Shown piece after piece: positions 14,101-19,360 of a stretch of DNA of 19,360 bases. The stretch spans positions 1 to 19,360 of the forward strand of contig CAYPST010000078.1 in NCBI GenBank assembly GCA_964413425.1, in the 5' to 3' direction. The DNA is from DATFLS01 sp964413425 (GTDB lineage: Bacteria; Fidelibacterota; JAANXI01). The position numbers were made by a program, and so were the translations under genes. Numbering within the stretch: position 1 is the stretch's first letter; every line of letters starts with the position of its first letter. The notes beneath the pieces are model-generated. The model was not told where the DNA came from and did no database searches. It worked only from the letters and a program-made list of their open reading frames with translations.

Positions 14101-14373
14101 GATTATCGCAAAGCCGGCGTGGAATTTCAGCCGGTGGAAGTGGTGGATGGGCAGCCAGAAGGCGAACCGGAAGCACTGAGAGCCCGTGCCTGGTATTATA
14201 ACAAGGAAAATGAAACCTATCATAAATGGGAAGAGGGAAGCTGGACGCAGGTGAGTCAAAGTGCAGTGGATCAGATGCTGGATAATAAGGCATATATTAA
14301 TATGCCCAACAATGTCAGCTTCACATTTCTGAACCCGCGGCAGATCTTTCTGGGGATCAGGTTGTGGTTCTAA
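11161..14373 (+). CDS. TonB-dependent receptor with N-terminal carboxypeptidase-regulatory-like domain
   Basis: A 1070-residue outer-membrane transporter. The signal peptide ends at AYA-QTG (20/21). A carboxypeptidase-regulatory-like beta-sandwich spans about 22-100 (GKVTGQVVDAETGEPLPGVNV, split here only by its length). The plug domain at 115-225 shows IRGGGLNEVAFVVDGLN (160-176) and GGFNAEYGN (202-210). The barrel runs from about 230 to a terminal phenylalanine (LWF), the usual BAM-recognised end. It imports a ligand using TonB-ExbBD energy. ATG 11161 follows GAGGAGGGGG and opens the signal peptide; the open frame upstream lacks these. It is the first gene of an apparent operon with the secreted protein 61 nt downstream and the PorV-like gene. 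No SusD gene follows, unlike classical Bacteroides Sus systems. A broken paralogue lies at 9077. The ligand is unknown. Confidence 0.92.
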   Translation: MKKVLFVFLGVLLTVSVAYAQTGKVTGQVVDAETGEPLPGVNVIILETDLGAATDAEGYYNIIGVSPGAYDIQASFIGYATVTVEGIRVNIDLTTTQNFQLQSQAIAGQEVIVEAAAPVVKPDISANIANVDAVEIEDVPVAGVTEFINLQAGIEPGMQIRGGGLNEVAFVVDGLNTRSGRDFQPFTGISYTSVDQFQIQTGGFNAEYGNVRAGLINIVTKEGPRDRYTANILTRYSPPQKRHFGIAPDHPNSYYMRPHLDDEVAWVGTHSGESPWDAYTRAQYPQFNGWNAASETVMNDDDPSNDMTPEQAQELFLWRTRKDFEPVHPMYEADVSFGGPVPFVSRPLGNLRFFGSYRQTQKPYIVPQMREFYWDQTYQMKVTSNISPNIKLMIDGMLANQYGVNPSDQGTTEILTGEMPNYPWDAHWSTPGIQVTRLGWDNVWAWHTWVPMDITRNRIGAKLTHTLSTSSFYEFTFHRNFDDYFSRPGRERNYEPVRYFGSYGADEAPAGWTAGGGGQDFDPTHEMRLGAHWGSGRDSSNVTTYDARFDLSSQITRWSQLKTGLQFTYYDHNTHHGEWDPYFVHHHNPKYIWDRSLIQGAFYVQDKMEFQGMVANVGVRADYFTTTQEYYNYQDFDRAFSPQYGFYQLDEALETRPVPTQLFLSPRVGISYPITANSKLFFNYGHFRQMLNAQDLVGVRMVHGAQVDQVGNPEHPMPRTVSYELGYEHNLPSQILLRISGYYKSQDDQPRDVWYTSIDGQVNYNIAQPLNYQDIRGVELSLHKSSGRWVRGFANYTYHVEKSGNFGFDHYYQNDFEQRRYEQEYRGYYQSKPIPEPFARLNLTFLTPPEFGPAYGGLNLLGDWRLNILGEYRSGDVFTWTGGAALPGVQNNVRWKDFWMLNMRLAKNFQTGFGRVQLFMDIDNVLNLKYLYWHSAFAGGGVTGRNDFEDYMMSLHLPEEVFAEIDGAPYRMIPGNDRPGDYRKAGVEFQPVEVVDGQPEGEPEALRARAWYYNKENETYHKWEEGSWTQVSQSAVDQMLDNKAYINMPNNVSFTFLNPRQIFLGIRLWF

Positions 14374-14434
14374 GCGCCACCTGGATAGAAGATTCGATCC
14401 ACTGATAACCGGTGAAAACAGGAGAAAATTTGAT

Positions 14435-16759
14435 ATGAGATATAATCACGAAAACAGCACATTCACCCGGTCCGGCAAAAAGACCCTCCGGACTGGCTGG
14501 ATGTCAGGCAGCAACCGAATCATTGCACTCCTGCTGTTTGTGTTCATGTTTGTCACAGCCCAGGACGTACGAGCGCAATTTATTGAGAAATGGCTGGCCG
14601 TCGGTGATTTTCATGCCCGCTACTCCTCCGCAGGGGCCTGGTCGGAATTTACAGACCCCGGCTCAAACTGGTATCCCGGCCTGTATAATTATATGGGGCA
14701 CATGCGCGGCCAGGGGTTGTGGATAGCAGCCACCGACTGGGATCCCGGTGAGGTGGAACCGGATGCGGATCCGTACGATGTCAAGGTTGTGCATCGTGGT
14801 CCCCGGGAGCCCGGCTTTGACCAGTTCTTTAACGTGGACATGTGGGTCACCAGTAAATTCGAACCGCCCAAGACGTTTGTCGATGGGCTGGAGACTTTCG
14901 ATAAACCAGTGTTCAATGACGAAGTCGACCCGGAGATGAATGCTGATCGAAAGGTATACGTGAAAGCCAATACGGCACTCGGGATCACATTGGAACAAAC
15001 CGCATATGCATTCAGCCAGCAGTATCACGATAATTATCATATCATCGAATATGTGTTAACCAATTCCGGAAACGTGGACGATGATGACGAGATCGAACTG
15101 GACGGGCAAAACCTCACCGGGGTAATGTTCGGGTGGATAAACCGGTGGAATGTTTCCTTTAAAGCCGGTGGGCTCCCGGGCGGTGTAGGCTGGGGCCGGC
15201 AGACCATGAATGATGTGGTGGGAGATGGCAACAAGACCTACGATCGGGATTTCCATGCCGTGTACGCCTGGGCGGGCCACTATCCACCCTTCCAGCGCTG
15301 GAATACCATCGGGGATCCGCAGGTTACCAACCAGGGATGGTTTACGGCCTCGGCGGACTCGATAGGACGTATGGTGGGTTCCGGATTTGTGGGCCGGGCG
15401 ACCATCGAGTCAAATGCGCCGGATGATGGAGGTGATGCGAATAAACCCTCTACCACCAACTGGATTGGATCCGACAATCCGCTGACGGCGCAGAGCAGTC
15501 AGTTTAACCGGTCAAACATGAGCCAGGAATACGACTACCTGACCGCCGGGCATGTCTACCCGTTCCATGGGGATATTGTGGAACCGCCGGAACCAGCATA
15601 CGGGGAAGACGGCATCCTGGATCCTGAAGAATGGAAACAGCGGTTCGCTAACCAGTATAATGTCCCGAACTTCAACGCCGATCCGGGCGGGATCAGCAGT
15701 ATTATTGCCTATGGGCCGTATGATCTGGATTTCGGTGAATCGGTAACCATTGTGGTCGTGGAAGGAGTGGACGGCATCAGCTGGACCCATAATTATGTGA
15801 TCGGGAACGCCTATAAACGAGCGCTCCAACAATATGATTTCCCGAGCGCCGATACTGTGGAATTCAGCTTCGCAGAAGCGTTTGATGGGGCAAAGCAGCT
15901 GAAAACACCGGTGGTCTTTCCGCAGGACCGGCTCGACCTGTCGGATATGACCAAACCGAAATATACCCAGCAGCTCACCAAGAACGAATGGGTGATGACC
16001 GGCCGGGATTCCCTGATGAACATGTTTGATGCGGCTATTGACGCCTATAACGATAATTTCAGTAACTTCGCCGATCCCCCCTTGCCGCCCAGGGAATTCC
16101 ATGTGACCTCCGGTACCGACCGGATTTTACTGGAATGGACCACTTATGAAGGGGCAAATCCGGAGAGCTGGGAGATTTACCGGACCAGAACCAGTATTGA
16201 CTCCCCGTTTGTGAAAGTGGCGACCTTGGACGGAAATGTGCACAGCTGGGACGATACGGAAGCCCAGCGCGGCCTGGATTACTATTACTATATTCAGGCA
16301 GTAGGGTCTCCAACTACAGAATTTTACGCATTTCGTGAGCCGGGTACTCATAACGCAGTGAATAAAACTGTCACGCTCCGCAGCAGCCGGTATTACGCCC
16401 AGACCTATGCTCCGGCCAGTTTAAAGCGGCCGGCAAGTACGGTGCTGGATTCAATACGGGTGGTGCCGAATCCGTATAACCTGGCGTCGGAAGAGAGTAT
16501 CCGGTGGCCGGATCGCCAGGATAAAATGGGATTCCTGAACATTCCCGGATATTGTACCATCAAGATCTATACGGAGGTCGGGGAGCTGATTAAAACCATT
16601 GAGCACGCTGACGGCAGCGGTGATGAGTACTGGGATATGAACACGGAATTTAATCAGCTGATTGTAAGCGGAATTTATTTTGCGGTCATCCAGGAACGCA
16701 ATGATCAGGGGAATCTGACCGGAAATAAGATCATTCGGAAGTTTACGGTCATCAGATAA
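14435..16759 (+). CDS. large exported protein with FN3 domain and T9SS-like C-terminal domain
   Basis: A 774-residue protein. A long charged n-region precedes a hydrophobic core (29-42), with likely cleavage after VRA (47). Residues 48-540 form a large domain that I cannot name, rich in W, Y, D and G, with an acidic DDDDEIELDG patch and a DGILDPEEW segment. A fibronectin type III-like module covers about 548-630 (LPPREFHVTSG to YYYYIQAV). From about 672 the VVPNPYN opening and the final SGIYFAVIQERN...RKFTVIR resemble type A T9SS sorting domains, which are cleaved or anchored at the outer surface. AGGAG at 14420-14424 supports the start. It sits where a SusD-like lipoprotein would be expected, between a TonB receptor and a PorV-like gene, so a ligand-capture role is a fair guess but unproven. 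Confidence 0.8.
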   Translation: MRYNHENSTFTRSGKKTLRTGWMSGSNRIIALLLFVFMFVTAQDVRAQFIEKWLAVGDFHARYSSAGAWSEFTDPGSNWYPGLYNYMGHMRGQGLWIAATDWDPGEVEPDADPYDVKVVHRGPREPGFDQFFNVDMWVTSKFEPPKTFVDGLETFDKPVFNDEVDPEMNADRKVYVKANTALGITLEQTAYAFSQQYHDNYHIIEYVLTNSGNVDDDDEIELDGQNLTGVMFGWINRWNVSFKAGGLPGGVGWGRQTMNDVVGDGNKTYDRDFHAVYAWAGHYPPFQRWNTIGDPQVTNQGWFTASADSIGRMVGSGFVGRATIESNAPDDGGDANKPSTTNWIGSDNPLTAQSSQFNRSNMSQEYDYLTAGHVYPFHGDIVEPPEPAYGEDGILDPEEWKQRFANQYNVPNFNADPGGISSIIAYGPYDLDFGESVTIVVVEGVDGISWTHNYVIGNAYKRALQQYDFPSADTVEFSFAEAFDGAKQLKTPVVFPQDRLDLSDMTKPKYTQQLTKNEWVMTGRDSLMNMFDAAIDAYNDNFSNFADPPLPPREFHVTSGTDRILLEWTTYEGANPESWEIYRTRTSIDSPFVKVATLDGNVHSWDDTEAQRGLDYYYYIQAVGSPTTEFYAFREPGTHNAVNKTVTLRSSRYYAQTYAPASLKRPASTVLDSIRVVPNPYNLASEESIRWPDRQDKMGFLNIPGYCTIKIYTEVGELIKTIEHADGSGDEYWDMNTEFNQLIVSGIYFAVIQERNDQGNLTGNKIIRKFTVIR

Positions 16760-16887
16760 ATTTTTGGAGCAGTTCCGCCTCTCTGAACAACCCGGAGGGG
16801 CGGGAATGCCCCCTGATACTCTTGCAAAAAACAGATCTTGAACTAAACGGTCAATAACTGCTGGAAAAGAATTTGGAGAAAAGAGTT

Positions 16888-17907
16888 ATGAAAAATAGAA
16901 TCATGAAATTTCTTGGTGGCATACTGCTCATGGGATTCTTCATGAGTCTGCTGGCTGTGGAGGTAACAGGCCAGGAAACCGGTAGTCAGAGAAAGCTGGC
17001 ACAAACCGGATTGAAGTTCCTGACCGTTTCAGTCGATGCCCGTGCGGCAGGCATGGCCGATGCGCTTTCTGCTCAGGAAGTGGGGGCTACGGCATTGTTC
17101 TATAATCCTTCGTCCATGGCCTGGAGCGATGAGACATTCAACGTTGCCCTGGGGCAGACTCAATGGATTGCAGATGTCACCTATAATTCTGCTGCCGCTT
17201 CCTTTCGTACTCCAATGGGAGTGTTCGGAGTGTCCGGTGTGATGGTGAATTATGGAGAGTTTCTTGAAACCATCCGGGCCGATACCAAGCTGGGTTATGA
17301 AGACATCGGAACATATACTCCGACTGCCAATGCATTCGGAGTGGGGTATGCCCGGGCGCTCACCAACCGGTTTGCGGTGGGCGGACACTTTAAATGGGTT
17401 TCTCAGAACCTGGGCGAGGCGACCATCGAACTTGACGAGGCCGGTGACCCGGTGAAAAATGAATATGCGAAGAGCGTGCTCGCCGTTGATTTCGGCGTGA
17501 TGTACAATACCGGATTCAGGAGCCTCAAACTGGCCATGAACGCCCGGAACTTCTCCCGGGAGCTCACCTATGCAGAGGAAAACTTCGAACTGCCGCTGAC
17601 GTTCCGCATCGGGCTCTCCATGGATTTGGTAGATATGCTCCCCATGGATGCGGGTATGCATTCCCTGCTATTTTCTATCGATACCGAGCGGCCCAGAGAC
17701 TACTACGAAAATGTGAAAGTGGGGATGGAATACACCCTGATGAATATGTTTTCCGTGCGGGCCGGCTACATCGGTCCTACCGATGAACAGGGGGTAAGTG
17801 CGGGTATCGGCTTGCGGAATGTGGCCGGATTCGATATCGATTACTCCTATTCCGACTTCGGCGTGTTTGATGCAGTCAACAGGTTTACGATTAAGTTTGG
17901 GTTGTAA
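16888..17907 (+). CDS. PorV/PorQ-family outer-membrane beta-barrel protein
   Basis: A 339-residue protein with a Sec signal peptide (core near 8-24) and a FadL-like 14-strand barrel pattern. The N-terminal signature ARAAGMADA (51-59) and FYNPSSMA (71-78) is diagnostic of the PorV/PorQ (UPF0164-like) family. PorV carries T9SS substrates from the translocon to the attachment complex; other members have unknown transport roles. It is the third gene of the receptor operon, 128 nt after the T9SS-like secreted protein, which suggests a dedicated shuttle for that protein. ATG 16888 is preferred to the in-frame TTG at 16873, because GGAGA at 16875-16879, overlapping that TTG, is the correctly placed ribosome site. 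A strong terminator follows. Confidence 0.85.
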   Translation: MKNRIMKFLGGILLMGFFMSLLAVEVTGQETGSQRKLAQTGLKFLTVSVDARAAGMADALSAQEVGATALFYNPSSMAWSDETFNVALGQTQWIADVTYNSAAASFRTPMGVFGVSGVMVNYGEFLETIRADTKLGYEDIGTYTPTANAFGVGYARALTNRFAVGGHFKWVSQNLGEATIELDEAGDPVKNEYAKSVLAVDFGVMYNTGFRSLKLAMNARNFSRELTYAEENFELPLTFRIGLSMDLVDMLPMDAGMHSLLFSIDTERPRDYYENVKVGMEYTLMNMFSVRAGYIGPTDEQGVSAGIGLRNVAGFDIDYSYSDFGVFDAVNRFTIKFGL

Positions 17908-17937
17908 AATCTGTTCGAACGTTGTCGGAAACTAAAA

Positions 17938-17980
17938 GGGTCTTTCCCGATCGAGATTGATCGGGAGAGACTCTTTTTTT
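17938..17980 (+). terminator. Rho-independent terminator of the receptor operon
   Basis: GGGTCTTTCCCGATC (17938-17952) pairs with GATCGGGAGAGACTC (17959-17973), with two G-U pairs, around a 6-nt loop. A run of seven T follows directly. It lies 31 nt after the PorV-like stop codon. This is a textbook intrinsic terminator. Confidence 0.9.
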
Positions 17981-18117
17981 CTCATGAAAAGCCCGACACC
18001 CCTGATAGTCCCCGTATGGTGATCATTCCCCACATTTCCCATGTCTTCTCCCTCTTACTCTCCCAGATTAAAGGGGTCATAATTGAATCTCATCCACAGT
18101 CCAAATTCCATACACTC

Positions 18118-18146
18118 TTGAATCACGCGAATTTTCAACGTATGTT
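18118..18146 (+). promoter_or_regulatory. candidate promoter of the toxin-antitoxin operon
   Basis: TTGAAT (18118-18123), a 17-nt spacer and TATGTT (18141-18146) lie 33 nt before the antitoxin start. The palindrome TATCGATA (18148-18155) just after the -10 box could be an operator for autorepression, as is usual for such modules. The upstream part of the 17981-18117 spacer shows nothing else. Confidence 0.4.
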
Positions 18147-18179
18147 GTATCGATAATTGTTTTGTCAGGAAAGGCGAAT

Positions 18180-18416
18180 ATGACTCGACAGGAATTAAAA
18201 AATTTAATTCACGAAAGTATCGAGAACATCGATGATGATGAATTCTTGCGTCTTATAAAACAGATCCTCGATCGAAAGTATGTACCCTCAGAGAAAGTGA
18301 CTATCTCGGAGGATCAAATAAACAGAATAGAAAGTGCAAAAAAAGATATCGCTGAGGGAAAATATTTAACGAACGAGGAAGCGACTCAGATAATCGATAA
18401 ATGGCTTACCAGGTAA
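18180..18416 (+). CDS. antitoxin of a RelE/ParE-type toxin-antitoxin pair
   Basis: A 78-residue, largely helical, charged protein. The N-terminal half (QELKNLIHESIENIDDDEF) looks like an alpha-helical domain. The C-terminal half carries RIESAKKDIAEGKYLTNEEA and ends DKWLTR, a pattern shared by many small antitoxins that wrap a RelE-fold toxin. ATG 18180 follows AGGAAAGG (18167-18174); a TTG at 18162 upstream is less likely. Its last 16 bases overlap the toxin gene, the tight coupling expected for this class. It probably neutralises the toxin and may help repress the operon. Whether it binds DNA itself is unclear, as no obvious helix-turn-helix or ribbon-helix-helix is visible. Confidence 0.75.
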   Translation: MTRQELKNLIHESIENIDDDEFLRLIKQILDRKYVPSEKVTISEDQINRIESAKKDIAEGKYLTNEEATQIIDKWLTR

Positions 18417-18694
18417 TCTGGGCAAAGCAGGCAGTTGCTGAAAGAATCCGAATTCTGGATTATTGGTTCAAGCGAACCGGAAGTAAAGAGTTTTCCGGGA
18501 AATTGGATGATATGTTTACACAAGTAATCGAGCTGATTTCGTCATATCCATATCTGGGTCGCCAGGTAGAGGATCGGGAAGAAAGAGTTATCATCAGAGA
18601 TAATTATCAGTTCTTCTACCAGGTGGAGGGGAATACAATTCAAATTCTTCATATCTGGGACAGCCGGAGCGATCCCGATAGTTTACGGTTGTAA
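18401..18694 (+). CDS. RelE/ParE-family toxin
   Basis: A 97-residue basic protein of normal length for the family. It opens with the strand YQVIWAKQAVAERI and two helices, followed by SSYPYLGRQVEDREERVIIR and the strands YQFFYQVEGNTIQILHIWD ending in SRSDPDSLRL. The order of P-x-LGR, R-x-I-I-R-D-x-Y and I-L-x-I-W-D-S-R is typical of RelE/ParE toxins. RelE members cleave mRNA on the ribosome and ParE members poison DNA gyrase; the sequence does not decide between them, though the pattern leans to ParE. The start overlaps the antitoxin gene by 16 nt. Unlike the broken VapBC-like pair at 3.5-3.8 kb, this module looks intact. Confidence 0.85.
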   Translation: MAYQVIWAKQAVAERIRILDYWFKRTGSKEFSGKLDDMFTQVIELISSYPYLGRQVEDREERVIIRDNYQFFYQVEGNTIQILHIWDSRSDPDSLRL

Positions 18695-18711
18695 TTTATC
18701 CCGATTTATTC

Positions 18712-18790
18712 ATCCCGCAGGGATCCCTTGGGATAAACCCGAAAAGAAGAGTACGCCGAAAAAGTATAGAAGAGGAAAGAGGAAAGAGGA
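18712..18790 (-). repeat. dispersed intergenic repeat related to 4811-4884
   Basis: The reverse complement matches 4811-4884, including GTTTATCCCA and the block ATCCC-AA-GGGA-TCCC-TGC-GGGAT (18712-18734), with TACTCTTC-rich flanks. The block has the twin mini-hairpin layout of the 43-nt elements, with no paired outer arms. It begins 17 nt after the toxin stop codon and runs into the GAGGAAA array. Confidence 0.55.
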
Positions 18791-18806
18791 AAGAGTAAAG
18801 AGGAAA
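18772..18806 (+). repeat. heptamer tandem array (GAGGAAA)n
   Basis: Five consecutive 7-nt units run from 18772 to 18806: GAGGAAA three times, then GAGTAAA, then GAGGAAA. GAG follows. GAGAGGAAAGAG also occurs near 288 and 19006, so the word recurs in the spacers of this window. Confidence 0.8.
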
Positions 18807-18832
18807 GAGTGCCCCCTTGCCGCCCGGCCTTC

Positions 18833-18944
18833 AGCAGTTGGCAGTAAGCAGTCGGCAATGGGCAGTAAGCAGTCGGCAATGGGCAGTAAGCAGTCGGCAA
18901 TGGGCAGTAAGCAGTCGGCAATGGGCAGTGGGCAATTGGCAAGG
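18833..18944 (+). repeat. heptamer-based tandem array, 16 units (21-nt higher-order repeat)
   Basis: Sixteen consecutive 7-nt units follow the pattern RGCARNN. An AGCAGTT unit is followed by four perfect copies of the triplet GGCAGTA, AGCAGTC, GGCAATG (18840-18923), then GGCAGTG, GGCAATT and GGCAAGG. The 21-nt period keeps several frames open on both strands, which produces artefactual repetitive proteins. Units are contiguous with no spacers, so this is not CRISPR. Confidence 0.9.
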
Positions 18945-19066
18945 AGAGCGTCGGCGACGAATAACACATAAAACGACTGAAACCACGAATGAAGAGATAG
19001 AAACGAGAGGAAAGAGTTCAATGTTCCGGGTTCCGTGCTCCCGCTCTGCGCTTTGCCTTGGCTGCC

Positions 19067-19094
19067 ATAGACCACTGACCACCGACCATAGACC
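19067..19094 (+). repeat. heptamer tandem array (NNNGACC)n
   Basis: Four 7-nt units run from 19067 to 19094: ATAGACC, ACTGACC, ACCGACC, ATAGACC. It is the third array of the same period in this spacer, built on a different word. Confidence 0.65.
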
Positions 19095-19131
19095 AAATCG
19101 AAAGCGGAAAGAGGAAACGGCGAGTCTCGCG

Positions 19132-19223
19132 GCATTGACCCTCTGTACTTCTACATCACCTTTTTTCCTCCGGGGGGGAGGGTTTTCATTCCTTTTTTCT
19201 CTTCACTTTTCTTCTGCGGTCGT
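19132..19223 (+). repeat. dispersed ~100-nt intergenic repeat, copy 3
   Basis: This copy matches 4721-4810 in inverted orientation and 309-416 in direct orientation. It contains TGACCCTCTGTACTT and ACTTTTCTTCTGCGGTC exactly as in the 4.7-kb copy. Between them are a CATCAC word, a C/G-rich tract and a pyrimidine tract. All copies lie between genes. Confidence 0.6.
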
Positions 19224-19293
19224 CTGTTCACTCACCGGCTGATGATCCAAAATTCTCACTTACATTCCCCCCTTCCCGGTGATAAATTAATAT

Positions 19294-19360
19294 ATGCGTT
19301 TACTCATTTTATCTATCATCCTGCTGCTGTTGTCATGTTCGAAAACCGATTTCAAGTCCA
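19294..19360 (+). CDS. start of a lipoprotein gene (runs off the window)
   Basis: ATG at 19294 opens a frame reading MRLLILSIILLLLSCSKTDF to the window edge. This is a compact signal peptide with lipobox LLSC; the lipidated cysteine is residue 15. Only 22 residues are visible, so the mature protein cannot be named. The ribosome site is weak (GGTGAT about 12 nt upstream). It would be exported and lipid-anchored. Confidence 0.65.
   Translation, partial: MRLLILSIILLLLSCSKTDFKS

Noticed and set aside
13153..14259. 368-codon minus-strand frame opposite the receptor gene
   Set aside because: Antisense shadow; rich in H, I and P with no plausible start or domain.
15512..16102. 196-codon minus-strand frame opposite the exported protein
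   Set aside because: Antisense shadow of a clearly coding plus-strand gene.
16797..16812. GGGGC/GCCCC hairpin between the exported protein and the PorV-like gene as a terminator
   Set aside because: The stem is only five pairs and no T-run follows, so it is not convincing as a terminator within the operon.
16873..16887. TTG start extending the PorV-like protein by five residues
   Set aside because: The TTG overlaps the GGAG ribosome site that correctly serves the ATG at 16888.
18833..18944. Possible CRISPR array
   Set aside because: The 21-nt units abut without unique spacers and resolve into heptamers; no cas genes are present.
18710..19242. Open frames of 141, 87, 83 and 141 codons on both strands
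   Set aside because: They exist only because the 21-nt period contains no stop in several frames; their translations are pure repeats with no start signals.

Overview
The window looks like chromosomal DNA from a Gram-negative bacterium of the wider Fibrobacterota-Chlorobiota-Bacteroidota (FCB) neighbourhood, for example a Marinimicrobia-, KSB1-, Calditrichota- or Ignavibacteria-like lineage. The pointers are a TonB-dependent receptor with an N-terminal carboxypeptidase-regulatory-like domain, a secreted protein with a type IX secretion (T9SS)-like C-terminal domain, a PorV/PorQ outer-membrane protein, a CRTAC1-type FG-GAP lipoprotein, and a Tat-exported Gfo/Idh/MocA lipoprotein near a DUF1080 protein. 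The best promoter seen (TTGACA-17 nt-TATATT, before tRNA-Gln) is canonical sigma-70 type. That argues mildly against Bacteroidota proper. The lineage call is inference.

Layout. 1-2000: tRNA-Gln(CTG) and a seven-heme NapC/NirT-family inner-membrane cytochrome, both on the minus strand. 2.2-3.2 kb: tadA and tRNA-Ser(CGA). 3.4-3.8 kb: a folded repeat and a decayed VapBC-like toxin-antitoxin pair. 4.0-6.7 kb: a secreted DUF1080 (3-keto-glycoside hydrolase type) protein and a Tat lipoprotein oxidoreductase, separated by about 630 nt packed with hairpins, repeats and a gene remnant. 7.1-8.9 kb: a CRTAC1/UnbV lipoprotein on the minus strand. 9.1-10.4 kb: a graveyard of three C-terminal gene fragments (TonB receptor, TPR protein, and an unidentified protein on the opposite strand). 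10.4-11.1 kb: AT-rich, essentially gene-free DNA. 11.2-17.9 kb: an apparent operon of TonB receptor, FN3/T9SS-type secreted protein and PorV-like protein, closed by a good terminator. 18.2-18.7 kb: an intact RelE/ParE-type toxin-antitoxin pair. 18.7-19.3 kb: a repeat-dense spacer, then the first codons of a lipoprotein gene running off the end.

How the genes may work together. The receptor operon is the functional centre: an outer-membrane energised importer, a large exported protein probably anchored or secreted through T9SS, and a PorV-type factor. This could be a nutrient-capture system using a non-SusD partner. The DUF1080 and Gfo/Idh/MocA pair suggests extracytoplasmic oxidation and hydrolysis of glycosides. 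The cytochrome suggests quinol oxidation feeding periplasmic or extracellular electron acceptors.

The least expected signal is in the spacers. A family of short elements carries two abutting mini-hairpins inside an outer stem, and two copies of exactly 43 nt show compensatory base changes in the outer stem. In addition, three different heptanucleotide tandem arrays sit within one 350-nt spacer. All statements come from reading the sequence; no database search or folding program was run.
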